64,000 nt of DNA from Flaccisagitta enflata (Eukaryota; Chaetognatha; Sagittoidea; Aphragmophora), in assembly GCA_965153355.1 (NCBI GenBank), contig OZ231127.1, positions 57,660,001 to 57,724,000 on the forward strand, read 5' to 3'. The translations under genes and the position numbers were made by a program. Below, piece by piece: positions 24,845 to 36,589 of the stretch; within the stretch, counting starts at the first letter, position 1, and each line of letters starts with the position of its first letter. A model generated the notes under the pieces. That model had not been told where the DNA came from. It searched no databases and saw only the letters and a program-made list of their open reading frames with translations.

Positions 24845-24916
24845 GTGAGGTTAACGTATCTGTACGTGGGTAAACTCGAACGATAAAGATCAGCAGATGA
24901 GGCAGAGAAAAACAAA

Positions 24917-25145
24917 CAAGCGACGCGGGGTCACAATATCGCTGCGGACGGGTGGGCAGGGACATCCAACATCCGGCCTCACCCCAACCTCAACCACCCC
25001 TGCCACACACACACACAATCACAACTGCACTATCGTAAATGCGCGTTTCTCGTGTTTTCAACTTGAGTGTGACGGACTCATGGACCGACGGACGGACTAA
25101 CGGGCGGATGGACAAAGCCTCTAATAGAGTTACGTGTTCGCAACT
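24917..25145 (+). mobile_element. Hairpin-ended repeat inserted between exons
   Basis: A complete short copy. The left end caagcgacgcggggtcac, internal ctgcggacgggtgggcagg, a short core ggaccgacggacggac, caaagcctctaatag and the end hairpin AGTTACG-TGTT-CGCAACT (25128-25145, one mismatch) are all present. It lies between exons at 24844 and 25373, where the coding phases do not join. Confidence 0.75.
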
Positions 25146-25372
25146 AATAACGACGCTACGGGTACAAATGCGCAATTTCTGGAATGTTCCACATTGTGAC
25201 AATTTTCATAAATTTCTTATCTTTCTGCAAAGCGCTTATCTGTGTCATTCCTTTAACATTTGACCAAAGAATATGTAAGTGATATGTAAGTATCTGAATG
25301 AAAGGTTGCTATTTAGTTCAGTCAGCAATTGAATTTGGTGATATCTTTGTCTGTATCTTTGTTTCACTTTAG

Positions 25373-25520
25373 GAGAAATTGATTGGCAACTTCACCGATA
25401 TAATACTAACAATGCTGCTGAGCTTCAGTTGATGGTACATAGCACTGCTATTCAGTATCTGCGGTCGGTTCAGCAACCATCCGGTAGAAAGACAGAGATG
25501 CTAACCATTGCATCCATCAG
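25373..25520 (+). CDS. Gene at 24-25.7 kb, third exon visible
   Basis: A strong acceptor, ctttgtttcactttag, precedes a 148-base exon (phase 1 to phase 2) reading EIDWQLHRYNTNNAAELQL, then HSTAIQYLRSVQQPSGRK, then EMLTIASI. The donor is GTGATA. The NNAAEL phrase faintly recalls the RNase H NxxAEL motif, without other support. Because exon 2 ends in phase 2 and this one starts in phase 1, at least one exon is missing or the gene is broken. Confidence 0.55.
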
Positions 25521-25573
25521 GTGATACTGACAGTGTTTCCTAGATCTAATACACTGCATTTGTGTGTTTGTAG

Positions 25574-25658
25574 GAATGAAGCACAAGTAGAATATAGAGA
25601 TTCAAGTCCGTCCATTGCACATTGTCTCGGTCAAATCCCGGTCAAAATTCGCATTTAG
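25574..25658 (+). CDS. Gene at 24-25.7 kb, terminal exon
   Basis: The acceptor ttgtgtgtttgtag is strong and the phase (2) fits the previous exon exactly. The exon reads NEAQVEYRDSSPSIAHCLG then QIPVKIRI and stops at TAG 25656-25658. The intron between exons is only 53 bases. Confidence 0.5.
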
Positions 25659-26940
25659 GGAGAATGTTTTTTCGTGGATATCTTTAATTTCCTTCTTAGA
25701 TACAGCTTTGATAGGTTCTGTGACCAAATTTCTCATTTCTATTTCTCATTCACACCATTGCTATAACCATCTAAAGTTGAATTCTCCCATTGACTCCAAT
25801 AGGAGAGGAAAAAATTTGCATTGCCACCATTTGCCATGGAATTTTTTAATCAGCCTGTAGCTATGTGTTTAATAACCCTAAGTTTTTAATTTCAAAGACC
25901 AGTTTTTGCTAGAAGAGGAGATAGACCACATGGAAATTTTATTACAGCCTTGCAATTCCTTTCAATTGATAACAAAAAGCAAAAAAAGTCAGTTTGAGAA
26001 TAGTATTGTTAACTACCTTTGCTTACGATATCAACCAATGGGAAAACGTGGCTTGTCACTCTATGGAGCCAAGTTGTTAGATGCTTAACTAGTGGTAAAA
26101 AGGGGAAGATAACCCTTGTTCATTTTAGTGTAAAGGAGATGTGAGGCAGAGCTATTGAGAAACTTATTCTCCTAGTCCAAAGATGCACTCTTATTTTTCA
26201 TTGCTATTTATTTGCCCGGAGACATCTTCAATCGATGAAAAAGTTTAATGAGCGATTCTGCCCTGTTCCTGGTGTTCTTTTCGTTTGAAAACCTAAGCCA
26301 CAGTTCATTGACGTTTCCGAAAGCCGATAGCACACTTGCTCAGATTTTTGGGAAAAACAGTGTTAAAACAACAACCTCAACAGCGACACAAACTCAACAA
26401 CAAACTGAACAACAAATTCACAACCACAATAACAACCACAACAACAACCACAACAAACTCATCAAAAAACTCAACAACTCAAAACTCTTTCACAAGAAGT
26501 CACAACTTCTTTCGGGTTACATAATCTACAAGCTTCCATTATCGCGCTCAATGAATGCAATTTCTGAAAATAACTCTCTCATTTGCGTATCATTGTATAC
26601 TGTGTCTTATAACTGCTTTGGACCCATGGCTTATTTGTAATCCTTCCGATAAGTTTTATTGTAAATCTTCGTTTCCCCCACACATGTTCGGAGAATATGT
26701 TCACTTCATTTCATTTCATTTTGCTCAAAAATGAAACGCCAGATATCTGATAAGACGGAATTTTCTTTGTCATTTTTTTCTTTCATGCATTTCGTTGAAT
26801 CACTCGAAACATCTTAACGGAGATGGAGATAAATTGAATGCCTTTGTTCGCAAGGCAAAAGTTAAGAATCGCAAATTCGCAATTGCCTAATTTCCATTTT
26901 CTAGAACAGAGTTATCTGTATAGGATCAGTGGAAGTGGAG
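25659..26940. other. Probable 3' flank and intergenic DNA
   Basis: A 130-codon frame at 26248-26640 begins MSDSALFLVFFSFENLSH and contains an asparagine/glutamine-rich stretch from a degenerate CAA repeat (26370-26460). It is unsupported otherwise. Nothing else recognised. Confidence 0.35.
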
Positions 26941-26942
26941 TA

Positions 26943-26957
26943 AGAGAGAGAGAGAGG

Positions 26958-26998
<41 letters not shown>
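26943..26998. repeat. (GA)n microsatellite
   Basis: About 27 GA units with two GGG interruptions. Confidence 0.94.
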
Positions 26999-27000
<2 letters not shown>

Positions 27001-27230
27001 AGACAGAGAGATAGAGAGACAGATAGAAACAGTAAAGACTAAAAACTGCGAAAGGCTGGGGTGAAAAACTGATATTCTTTCCAAATTAGCTGAAAACACC
27101 CAAATACATTTTCCATGAAAACCCAAACTACATTATACGTATATGGATAAATGGTGCCGACGAACAAATAGTCCGTCCCACGGGCGTGTTTGGATCTAGA
27201 ATGTAAATAACTTTTTTCTTTTTATTCAAG

Positions 27231-27523
27231 ACCGTATGAAATTCAAGACCGACTTTCACCAGGTTCCGGGTCGTTTTGGGTGTAGCTTCTCATACGACGT
27301 GCGAGCCCAGACTGTCGAGCCAACCTACCTGTTGCGAGGGGCAGATGAGTTTCGGCGAAAATCTAATTTGCAAGGGATGGAATTGACAAGAAGGCAGATC
27401 TTGCGAGGAATTCCATCTGGGATGCCGGACGAGACAACGGAGACTCCGTCCGTGGTCGGAGAAAGTCGGCGACATTCGCAACACCGAATGAACGAAACCT
27501 TCGCCTACGCTGCCAGTCTCGTG
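27231..27523 (+). CDS. Isolated exon, product unrecognised
   Basis: The acceptor ttttttctttttattcaag is strong; the exon runs from phase 1 to phase 0 and the donor is GTACGT. The 97-codon peptide is non-repetitive and hydrophilic, including EPTYLLRGADEFRRKSN, GMELTRRQILRGIPSGMPDE and GESRRHSQHRMNETFAY. Codon use is balanced and the opposite strand shows only a short open frame. It reads like a cytoplasmic, serine/arginine-rich region. No family recognised and no partner exon placed. Confidence 0.5.
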
Positions 27524-29712
27524 GTACGTTTTCTCTCCCTGCGTTCAGAAAATTGAAGATGAGAAAATCGAGGTTGTGGGAATATAGTGAGAAACCTTTC
27601 CTTGAAAATGGTTAACTTAAGCTACAAATGAAGTTACCGACTATGGTCTGAAAGGATTGTGTCACGCTTTTTAAAACAATTTTGAAAATCAATGATATTC
27701 TAAAACATTTTCAGGCACATCTTTTCCCCATCATCTGTCCCTCCATACGCATCTCAGATAAGTCCGGACACATCGTTGCCAGATCAGGCTCGTTATAGGC
27801 TTCCCTCGCGTCAGTATCATCTATTAAAAGAAAATCGTGACGTCAACTTTAACCACATCCCAGATGACTAAGCTTAACATCATTGACAGGTAAGGATCAG
27901 CTTACGGTGACTTTCATGGAAAAAGGCTAAGTTATTATCGACAAAAAGTTTAACACATATCCGATAACGCGAAATACAACGCCTCTGTATCGGCAAAAAA
28001 GAACGATCAATCCCTTGAGTTTTGATGGATAAGCGTGTACAGATTAAATTATATGTGTTTGAGCGAGTGTTCTTTAGCGTGTTTGTGCATATGCATGTTT
28101 TTTTTTATCAATGCTGTGTCTCTCTGTGTGGTCCTCGGTTCAAATGTTAGGCAATCATCTATATCTAGAAGAAAAAGAACAGTACTTTTTTCTCCACATA
28201 AACAAAATATCTCGGCATCAGGCAGAATCTTTCCGACGGACAAAACACATCCCTTTCTTATTCTTATCAGATTAAGATTTTCGGAAAAAAAAAAAGGATA
28301 GGAGAAGGAGAAAAAAGTATTGTCTGGTTCGCAATCGCCTTATTTATTTTCTTCACTGAGCTTGAGATGTCTCGAAAATGTTCTCCCAAATGTCACGACG
28401 TCTCTGTGGCTTTATCAAGCCGGAGTTGGGTTCTGTTTTTGTTTTGTTTTTTTTTTTTATTTTAAAAGAGCTTTCCTTCACTAACAATATAACTTTTCTT
28501 CTTATACCAAATCCAAATGACAGGGCTGGATACACATAACACAACCATTTTTATCAGTCGTGTACAATTGCAATTAATTGGTAAAAAACAGTACCAAATT
28601 AAAAAAAAAATCGCCAATTTCATTTGCCAAATCGTCAATTTGACGACACCGTCCCTGACTGACAAACAGACAGACTGATGTATGGTGATTTGAACCGAAC
28701 GAACCAAAGCACCGATGGAACACAATAGATAGAGGCGATGGTACATGTATTCATGTATCAATAATATTTTTTGCCCGACATCACGCTGGTCATTAATAGC
28801 ATCAAAAATGCCATGGGCCCCATTTTTAACCTTTTATGCAGGCTATGCCTTCCATTATTGCCTGCCACGGCCTCAACTTTTTCACCTAAAGTTCTGGTGG
28901 CTCAATCCGTCCATATACGACAATCACACTTTTCAGGCTCTTACTTACATGAGTTTTTATTGCGTGAACTTTTATATGCAAAAATTTCGCTCGTCATTTC
29001 TAAATACAGTTGCATCCCCAAATGACATCTTTTTTTTTTCTTTTTTTTTTATGGACAGTTTTTTAGCATTTTCCTCTACCCTCGAATCCGTTACAGCGGG
29101 GTACAACTGTAAATTACTTAATGAATAAAGATTTATGAGTCTACTCGCATAAGATATATGTTACAGACGAGAATGAGAAGCGTGAAATATCGTCTTGCTC
29201 ACACATCCGCGCCCGTCAGCTTTATACCAAGAGCAGCAACAACGGGCAAAAAAATGTGCTTCATAAAAAAGAACGATATTTCTCACCCTTCTGTCATTCG
29301 CAAAGTTTTATGGCTTTAATGGTGTGAGATTACGTCTTTCCCCCAGAGCTAATGCAAAATGCAAGAACCTTTTCTTTCAGCTCATGCTAGTTTCTATTAA
29401 CTCCACCGCAACCATAAGAGGATATAAGTACAACCATTCCGCGCCATCCTTGAAGCGTCATGACTTTTCTGTTTTAATCGCGTGTATGCCTTTTAAAAAG
29501 CCTTCTGTTGGTCGGTCCATCCGTCCGTCCGCCCAATCGTCAGTTAACAGTCCATCACTCTCAAAATTATTCTAACGTTTTCATTGCGTTGCCCCTACCC
29601 AACCGCCATTTGGCCCAAATTTCAGTATCCATGTATCCATCCGCCCATGTTACTGCAGCACTGCTGCTTATCTTGCTGCGAGAGCAAGGCGTGGATACCG
29701 CTGATCTTGAGC
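27524..29712. other. Intergenic or intronic DNA, no supported exon
   Basis: Two overlapping plus-strand frames at 28745-29128 are non-repetitive (for example LPATASTFSPKVLVAQSV) but have no splice boundary that I trust. Otherwise AT-rich. Confidence 0.35.
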
Positions 29713-29784
29713 GTATGAATGAATGAATGAATGAATGAATGATGAATGAATGAATGAATGAATGAATGAATGAATGAATGAATG
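29713..29784. repeat. (ATGA)n microsatellite
   Basis: About 17 units with one missing base near 29740. Confidence 0.94.
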
Positions 29785-29884
29785 CTCTGCATAATTGTGA
29801 ATTGGAGTGAGAGGAGGCAAGGAAGCGGCCCAAAAGAAGACGTTCCATCCATCCGTCTATCCATTCATCCATGCGTCCGTCCGT

Positions 29885-30140
29885 CAGTCCATTCCCCTTG
29901 AATCTGTGAAGGCAGATTTCAAGCCTGAGAGGACAGATTTCAGGCTTGAGAGGGCAAATTTCAGTCCTGAGAGAGCAGATTAAAGGCCTGAGAGGGTAAA
30001 TTTCAGGCCGGAGAGGGCAAATTTTAGGCCTGAAAGGGCCTATGGGGGGACGCACGAACAAACGAACAGACAAATGGACAAACAAAAGTCCCCCTGTGAT
30101 CTACAGGAATTCGTCCCCTTCAGGGCCGCTGCCCAAAAAG
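29885..30140 (-). mobile_element. One-sided copy of the minisatellite-cored foldback family
   Basis: Eight or so units of about 20 bp (gcctgagagggcaaatttca) are followed by gatctacaggaattcgtccc and cagggccgctgccc. The right end is intact; no matching left end precedes the array. Confidence 0.6.
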
Positions 30141-30185
30141 ATAAATGAATGAATAGATAGATGAGTAAATAAATGAACAAAAAGA

Positions 30186-30260
<75 letters not shown>

Positions 30261-30300
30261 ATGAATAGATAGATAAATAAAGGAATAAATAAATAAAGGA
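30141..30300. repeat. (AAAT)n microsatellite
   Basis: About 30 units, cleanest from 30182 to 30262. Confidence 0.95.
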
Positions 30301-30315
30301 TTCAGTGAATGTAAC

Positions 30316-30866
30316 AGGGTGTCCAATAAATTTTGTAAAAGCATTATTGCACAAAAACTTTACCTCTAGATGTCTTGGTAAGCTGAAATTAGGTATGTAC
30401 CCTCCCAGTTAGTTCTATTACATGTTAGAATGCACAGATTTTCATGTGGACTGCCCTGGTTTAAACAGAAAGGAGTTATGCACAAGACCAACTTTCTAAT
30501 TTTACGAGATTTTTACCGGTGAAAAGTGGCAAAGGAGAGCGACTATATGGTTAACTATGACATCAAATTTGGTATCCCAACATGGTCAACAAATAGGCAA
30601 TATACATTATTGAAGAAGGACTGTCCTACTGACCCAAAATTGGATCAAGGCCTTGAAAAAAGTCCAAAAGATATCACCTATTTCCTTTCATCCATCAAAG
30701 CCATTTTTCTCAAGACCACTGCAGATTAACCTTTCCTGCCTGCGTAGTAATGAATATTCATTAACAACCAACCTTTTTGTTTGTCCCTTTTTTCAAAAGA
30801 AACGATCATCTAGGGATAGTTTTTGGATGTTCTTTTTTAGATGTTACCAAATTTTTTGGACACCCT
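30316..30866. mobile_element. Inverted-repeat DNA element, AGGGTGTCC ends
   Basis: AGGGTGTCCAATAAATTTTG at the left and the inverse of TTTTTTGGACACCCT at the right form 23-bp inverted ends with about three mismatches. The ends resemble mariner-like elements. The 551-bp interior has a 67-codon frame (30526-30729) without recognisable transposase motifs. Confidence 0.6.
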
Positions 30867-32128
30867 ATTATGATGGAACACAATAGTGATAACATAAATG
30901 ATAAATGATCATGCAAGTATGTAATGTTTTTTTTCATGATATAAATGTCTGCAGGAGGGACAGACGAATCAACAGATGGACCGATCAAACAACCAACCGA
31001 CAGCCTGGTCTCGCATATATGTCCCAAAAAAGGCAAACTTCCCCGCGTTTTCCCGTCTTTCTCATGTTTTTGTGACGGCAAATCCGTGTTGTTCTATTGT
31101 TAAGTCTTGTTTACTATTGTTTTCTCTGCATAGCTTCATGCTTCACTCGCTTCACATTTGTTGCAAATTTACGGTTTCCGATTGTTCGAGAAGCGCCATA
31201 TTCCGCTGTGAAATGGCTGAATAAATTTCATCCCAGTAAATGTCTAAACGGGTATTTGGATCTTAAATCTCCGTTATTTTGATGAAGAATAAACATCGCC
31301 TCTATATGCCCCTTTGTGATCCTCATTCTCTTTCTCCGCTGAAGGTTGGACGCTGTTTATATGTTTCTCAGAACCATGGAAGATTGCCCATTATTATCCG
31401 GCAGACGGTTGTGTTATAAACAACAATGCCGAAATCTCTAAATGCGGCAGCATGCAGCTAGTAGCTGTTCGTCGAACTTTGAGTACATTAGGATCATGTC
31501 TCAAATATGACATGCTCATCCAAATGGTTGATGCGCGACGGAAAATAGAATGCCGAATACCATTGCCATCGCACTATGGTCGTTTTGTTTTGTTTTGAGT
31601 TTGTTTGCAAACTTCGTTATCGGCATCATCATCGCTATCCCTCCATATCGATGTGTATCTATCAGAGTTCTCACAAGCTTCTCCTGACATCTCCATCACC
31701 GCTCTGTCATCATTTTCATCGACGGCACAGAATCGCTATCATCCCATTTTCTACATCGCCACCATCTTGGGCACTGCTATCAAAACTGTAATCTCACCAA
31801 GACCATAACTGCCGCCGAAACGTAACCATTTCTGTCGCTTTACCCACCGGTGTTGCTTCTGCCTTTACCACCGCCTTTTCTGCCGCTCTTTCACCGCCGC
31901 CTCCACCACTGCGGGCGACGCCTCCATCGCCGCCTCCACCGCCGTTGTTTCCGTGGGCAGCGTCTCAAAACCTCATTTTTATCCTCGACACTTGTTTCCA
32001 GTTATGAAACGGCTTGAAGAGAGGGGAGAACAGAAATTTCCCCCTCGGCGGGAGAATTCCGCGGGCAAAAAGCGAAGAGGTCACCCTTTTCTCGGTCGCC
32101 AGCCTCATGATGCCGGTTCTTGCAAAGG
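30867..32128. other. Intergenic DNA, no supported gene
   Basis: Contains a CCGCC-rich stretch (31855-31950) with imperfect trinucleotide repetition. No exon with paired splice sites was found. Confidence 0.35.
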
Positions 32129-32177
<49 letters not shown>

Positions 32178-32310
32178 AACGGAGGGAGGGAGGGACGGAC
32201 AGACGGACGGACGGATGGACGGACGGTAAGACAAACAGACAGAGAAACAGAGAGACAAACAGATAGAGAGGCAAACATACAGAAAAACAGACAGACAGTA
32301 AGACAGATAG
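32129..32310. repeat. (GA)n followed by GGAC and ACAG tetranucleotide blocks
   Basis: About 22 GA units, then ggacggacagacggacgg and related units, then ACAGAC-type units. Confidence 0.9.
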
Positions 32311-32342
32311 TCACTCAGAGTGCGGGAGAGCGAAGGAGTAAG

Positions 32343-32494
32343 ACCTTACGATTACGAGTGTAGACGGGCAGTGTTCACCATTAAGGATAAGGTCGTCAAA
32401 TGGTACATCACCCTTGACCGAGGGAAGGCTACAGCTGAAGGCGGCGGAGAATAAGACAACGTCATATGGCGCAAAATGGAAGCGCTCGTTAAAG
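32343..32494 (+). CDS. Candidate exon, immunoglobulin-like flavour, weak acceptor
   Basis: The donor is excellent (TTAAAG then GTAAGTGC). One frame reads DLTITSVDGQCSPLRIRS, then GTSPLTEGRLQLKAAENK and SYGAKWKRSLK up to the donor in phase 0. A second frame contains PYDYECRRAVFTIKDKVV, which recalls an immunoglobulin F strand (YxC), but stops at TAA before the donor. The upstream DNA is purine-rich, so the acceptor position is a guess. Confidence 0.33.
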
Positions 32495-33462
32495 GTAAGT
32501 GCGTGTCATGTTTAAGAGCAGGTTATTACTGATTGTTACTAGTCACTAGTTTGCACATGTTACTGCCATGTTTGTTTCATTTACATTCTTTCGATTATTG
32601 CTTTACATGTTAACTGCCCTTGCCCACCAACACGCGGCATTACCATTTGAGTCATCCTTGTAAAATCCATAAAGAATCTTTGGCCCAGCGGGTTGCCAAG
32701 GCAAACGGCCTTCGGTACAGCGCTTAAGATTTATAGCATTTGTGATGATTTGCTTGAGGCCATCTGAAAATACCCTCCGCGCCAAGATTCGTTTCTCAAG
32801 GTTACTTTGCCAACAAAAAATAACGTTCTTTCTATATTCTACTTCGGGATGAACTACCTAGTTTCCAAGCGATGATGTTGGTCCTGTTTCCATCGTTTCG
32901 TGATTCAATCTATCCGCACATTCATCGAAGGTTTGTTGTGCAATCAGGAATGCTCATGGGTAGGTAGGTGAGGGGTAGGTGGATGTTATCACGTCTTTAT
33001 CGACACAAGATCGTCATCACGATGTCAGGTGTCACCTCAGATTAGAGCAAACGGAGTCATGATTTGAATTTCGCTCACATCCAATCAAGCAGTCAGTTGG
33101 TGGCTACCTTCAACCCTTTACTTCAACCCTTTACTTCAACCCTTTACTTCCTGAGAAGCTCTTACTTTCGACTGAACCTTCCCCCCCCCCCCCGGCCCGC
33201 CCTTCCCCATAGCGACTAAACCCTTCTACCCAATTCTTGTTAAACATCTTCCAATTCAACTAAAAGAGCGAGAAAAAAACTTTGACAGCGTAAAGAAATC
33301 TATAGACTTCATTAACTTGTCAAAGGAAATCCAAAACAGACCTTTTCCTTAAAAAAAAACGAACCAAATGGAGTGAATGTTTCCAAAAAATTTTGATGAA
33401 TGAGTCCAATTTCCGTCATCTGTGACAACAAACGGCTTTGACAAAATATCTTTTTTCCTCTC
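32495..33462. other. Downstream DNA, nothing recognised
   Basis: Includes three copies of caaccctttacttcaaccc near 33112-33150 and a C12-14 homopolymer near 33181. Confidence 0.4.
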
Positions 33463-34505
33463 GATGCCACACTGCCCCAAATCCCACCACCACGAAAAAT
33501 AAATACCTGTCACCCCCCAATCACCCCCTCATCACCACCAGTTCACTACACACTGCCCCAAATCTCCACCACCACGAAAAATAAATACCTGTCACTTTAG
33601 TCACCCTCTCATCACCAATTCACTACACTGCCCCAAATCCCACCACACGAAAAATAAATACTATCTTTAATCACCCCCTCATCACCACCAATTCACCTAC
33701 ACACTGCCCAAATCCACCACCACGAAAAATAAATGCCTGTCACCCCCAATCACCCCTCATCACCAATTCACCTACACACTGCCCCAAATCCCACCACCAC
33801 GAAAAATAAATATACCCCCAATCACCCTCATCACCACCAATTCACACCTACACACTGCCCAAATCCCACACCACGAAAAATAAATACCTGTCACCCCCAA
33901 TCACCCCTCATCACCACCAATTCACCTACACACTGCCCCAAATCCCACCACGAAGAAAATAAATACCTGTCACCCCCCACACCCTCATCACCACCAGTTC
34001 ACCTACACACACCCCAAATCCCTACCACGAAAAATAAATGCCTGTCACCCCAATCACCCCCTCATCACCACCAGTTCACCTACACACTGCCCCAAATCCC
34101 ACCACGAAAATAAATGCCTGTCCCCAATCACCCCTCATCACCACAATTCTCTACCCCAAATCACCACCCGAAAATAAATAAATACCTGTCACCCCCTCTC
34201 ATCATACCAATTCACCTACACACTGCCCCAAATCCCACCACCACGAAAATAAATACTACTGCTCACTTTGTCACCCCTCATCACCACTAATTCACCTACA
34301 CACTTTAAATCCCACCACAGAAAAATAAATACCTGTCACTAATCACCCCTCATCACCACAATTCCTTCCTACACATACCGTCACCTGCACGAAAATAAAT
34401 GCTGTCACCCCAATGCTCATGCTAGCAATTCTACCTGCCCAAATCCCACCACGAAAAATAAATACCTGTCCTTTAATCACTCATACTTACCACCAATTCA
34501 CTGCC
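33463..34505. repeat. Degenerate satellite of about 75-85 bp units
   Basis: About 13 units built on actgccccaaatcccaccac, cgaaaaataaatacctgtca and catcaccaccaattcac. Unit lengths vary by small deletions, mainly in C and A runs. The threonine/proline/histidine-rich frame at 33733-34113 is a satellite translation. Confidence 0.92.
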
Positions 34506-34992
34506 TCTGGTGACGATTTATAACCAGCTATGCTTGAATCGCGACTCAAACACCCACTATGTACGTCAGTCTGTTCGTTGGTCCGTCTGTCGGTCCATCC
34601 ATTGCACCAGCCATCAGTTTAGTCAGTAGCCCTTTGCTTTTTTCATCAAATCAATTGAAAAATGCTTCATCAAACTTATTTCATCACTTTCCCCCCCCCC
34701 ACCCGCTCTTCAGTCTCTAATTTGACTAGGTTCTTTATTCAATGATAGTCACAAAGCGCTATGACGCACTGAAAATTACCATAGAATTTGCCGCCCGAGC
34801 TAGATAAGTCAAGAAATTTATAAAATGAAATTTAATGACAATTTTTGTCTTTATGTTTTCAAGTAAACTGTCAACAGCCATATTTTGCATGAATTGACTT
34901 GCATATGCAAGTCTTAATATCCAATCCTTTGTTTTACAGCTGAAAAAATATATGAAATACAATAAAAAACTTATTTTGTCAATGTACCATGG
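34506..34992. other. Intergenic DNA
   Basis: No exon or repeat end recognised; a gtccgtctgtcggtccatcc patch near 34580 may be a decayed GGAC-core repeat. Confidence 0.35.
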
Positions 34993-35139
34993 CTCATTGA
35001 AAATTTTAAATTTGCATAGAAAATCAAAATATCAACAAAACAAGAACATAGCGCGATTCCTAAAACATAAATTGAGGGCGCTATGTTCTTATTCTAATGA
35101 TATTTTAATTTTCTATGCAAATTTAAAATTTTCAGTGAG
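34993..35139. mobile_element. Near-perfect hairpin MITE
   Basis: Arms of about 36 bp beginning tcattgaaaattttaaattt pair with only isolated mismatches. A second inverted pair, gaacatagcgc and gcgctatgttc, sits near the centre. A relative with the same tttgcatagaaaat and gaacatag blocks is at 61689-61829. Confidence 0.7.
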
Positions 35140-36032
35140 CAGTTACTGAAACGAATGTCATTACTCTTTAGTCTCATTAAAATCGAATTTCCTTCAATCT
35201 TTTTGCATTTTGGTCATTTGACGGTAACAGATCGGTTTCCTCATGTAAGTTTACACATTTAAGTACAAAAAAATCAACACAAGCATTGACCTATGCAAAA
35301 ATAGTAAAGTAAATAGTATCTGTGTCCTCTGGGTAAACTCCTCTTACTTTAATTTCAGTGCGTCCTATATGGTCAGATTTGGCCTGATTTGCAGTTTGAA
35401 AGACCCGATTTGGCGTCATTGGTCCTTGCAAGACCGCTGCCGAAAAATGGACTAAACAAAAAGCCCATACAAGATTGACTATCAGCTGAATATCCCATGA
35501 AAGTCATGATGGAGGTCTCACCTAGCTCATAAACAAGGCCAACACCTTTGAGTAGCGTGCGAGACTAAAATAAATGAATTAACGTGACTCCTTATTTTGT
35601 ATTTCTAGTCGCCTTTGAATGACTAAGAATGATTTAGAACGACTTAGAATGACTTAGAATGACTTAAAATGACTAAAAATGATTAAAAATGACTAAAAAT
35701 GGTTAAAAAAATAAAAGTGACCAACCGAAGAAATAAATACAAGTGGCCAACCCACCAACAGACCGACCGACCGACCGACCGACCGACGGAGAGAGCGGGG
35801 TGTAGAGGAGACTAAAAAACACCGTCCTATCCAAATGAAAAAAAAAAACCTTTATGTCTTCTCGTCTTTGTATTCCCTGACTTTTTTGGTCTCCATTTTT
35901 TGGTCTTACTGTTCGTTTTACTTACTAGAGAGGTCATATAAAGAGGCGAAGTGGTGGAGGAAAAGGGATCAAAGGAAGGAGGGGGGGGGGGGGTAAGAGT
36001 ATTGGGGAACTTTTTCTTGTCGGTTTACTTAC
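35140..36032. other. Intergenic/intronic DNA with repeat scraps
   Basis: Ten-base ttagaatgac units repeat at about 35627-35700. A GACC core with cggggtgtagaggagactaaa (35755-35815) is the outer end of a hairpin-ended repeat. A decayed duplicate of the splice-donor region of the exon at 36033 lies at about 35915-35945. Confidence 0.45.
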
Positions 36033-36126
36033 CGAAGAGGTCATGTGAAGCGGTTTCATGGGTTTTCCCGTCAGTTTCCATTCGGTCACCGTCGACCCCG
36101 AAAGACCTCTCAACCTCACGGAAGGA
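36033..36126 (-). CDS. Exon with strong splice sites, possible immunoglobulin-like segment
   Basis: On the minus strand a (CT)n run and cttactttctttcggcacag form an excellent acceptor; the donor is GTAAGTAAA. The exon is 94 bases. Two frames are open. The phase-2 frame reads PSVRLRGLSGSTVTEWKLTG then KPMKPLHMTSS; the EWKLTGKP part resembles an immunoglobulin C strand. The phase-0 frame reads SFREVERSFGVDGDRMETDG then KTHETASHDLF. The plus strand is also open (VTVDPERPLNLTEG), with weaker splice signals. The exon call rests on splice sites more than on the protein. Confidence 0.42.
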
Positions 36127-36145
36127 CTGTGCCGAAAGAAAGTAA

Positions 36146-36149
<4 letters not shown>

Positions 36150-36177
<28 letters not shown>
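36150..36177. repeat. Short (GA)n microsatellite
   Basis: About 14 GA units, read as (CT)n on the minus strand. It forms the pyrimidine tract of the acceptor at 36127. Confidence 0.93.
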
Positions 36178-36182
<5 letters not shown>

Positions 36183-36370
36183 AAAAGAGAACAAAAATGT
36201 CGTTGGATTATTCAGGACAAATCCTCTGACTACCACTTTTTTTTTCTGTTCTTTTTAAAAGGAGATGATGTGTAGAAGGAAAGTTAAGGTTGTACTATGT
36301 TAAATGCAGTATTACGTGAGTAAGTAAATGCTTGTACGTGCATGTGTGTTTGTGTGTATTCGCGCATGTT

Positions 36371-36588
<218 letters not shown>

Positions 36589-36589
<1 letters not shown>

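Noticed and set aside
25373-25520. RNase H call from NNAAEL
   Set aside because: A single short motif without the other catalytic acidic residues in order.
33733-34113. A 126-codon proline/threonine/histidine-rich protein
   Set aside because: Translation of the degenerate satellite at 33463-34505.
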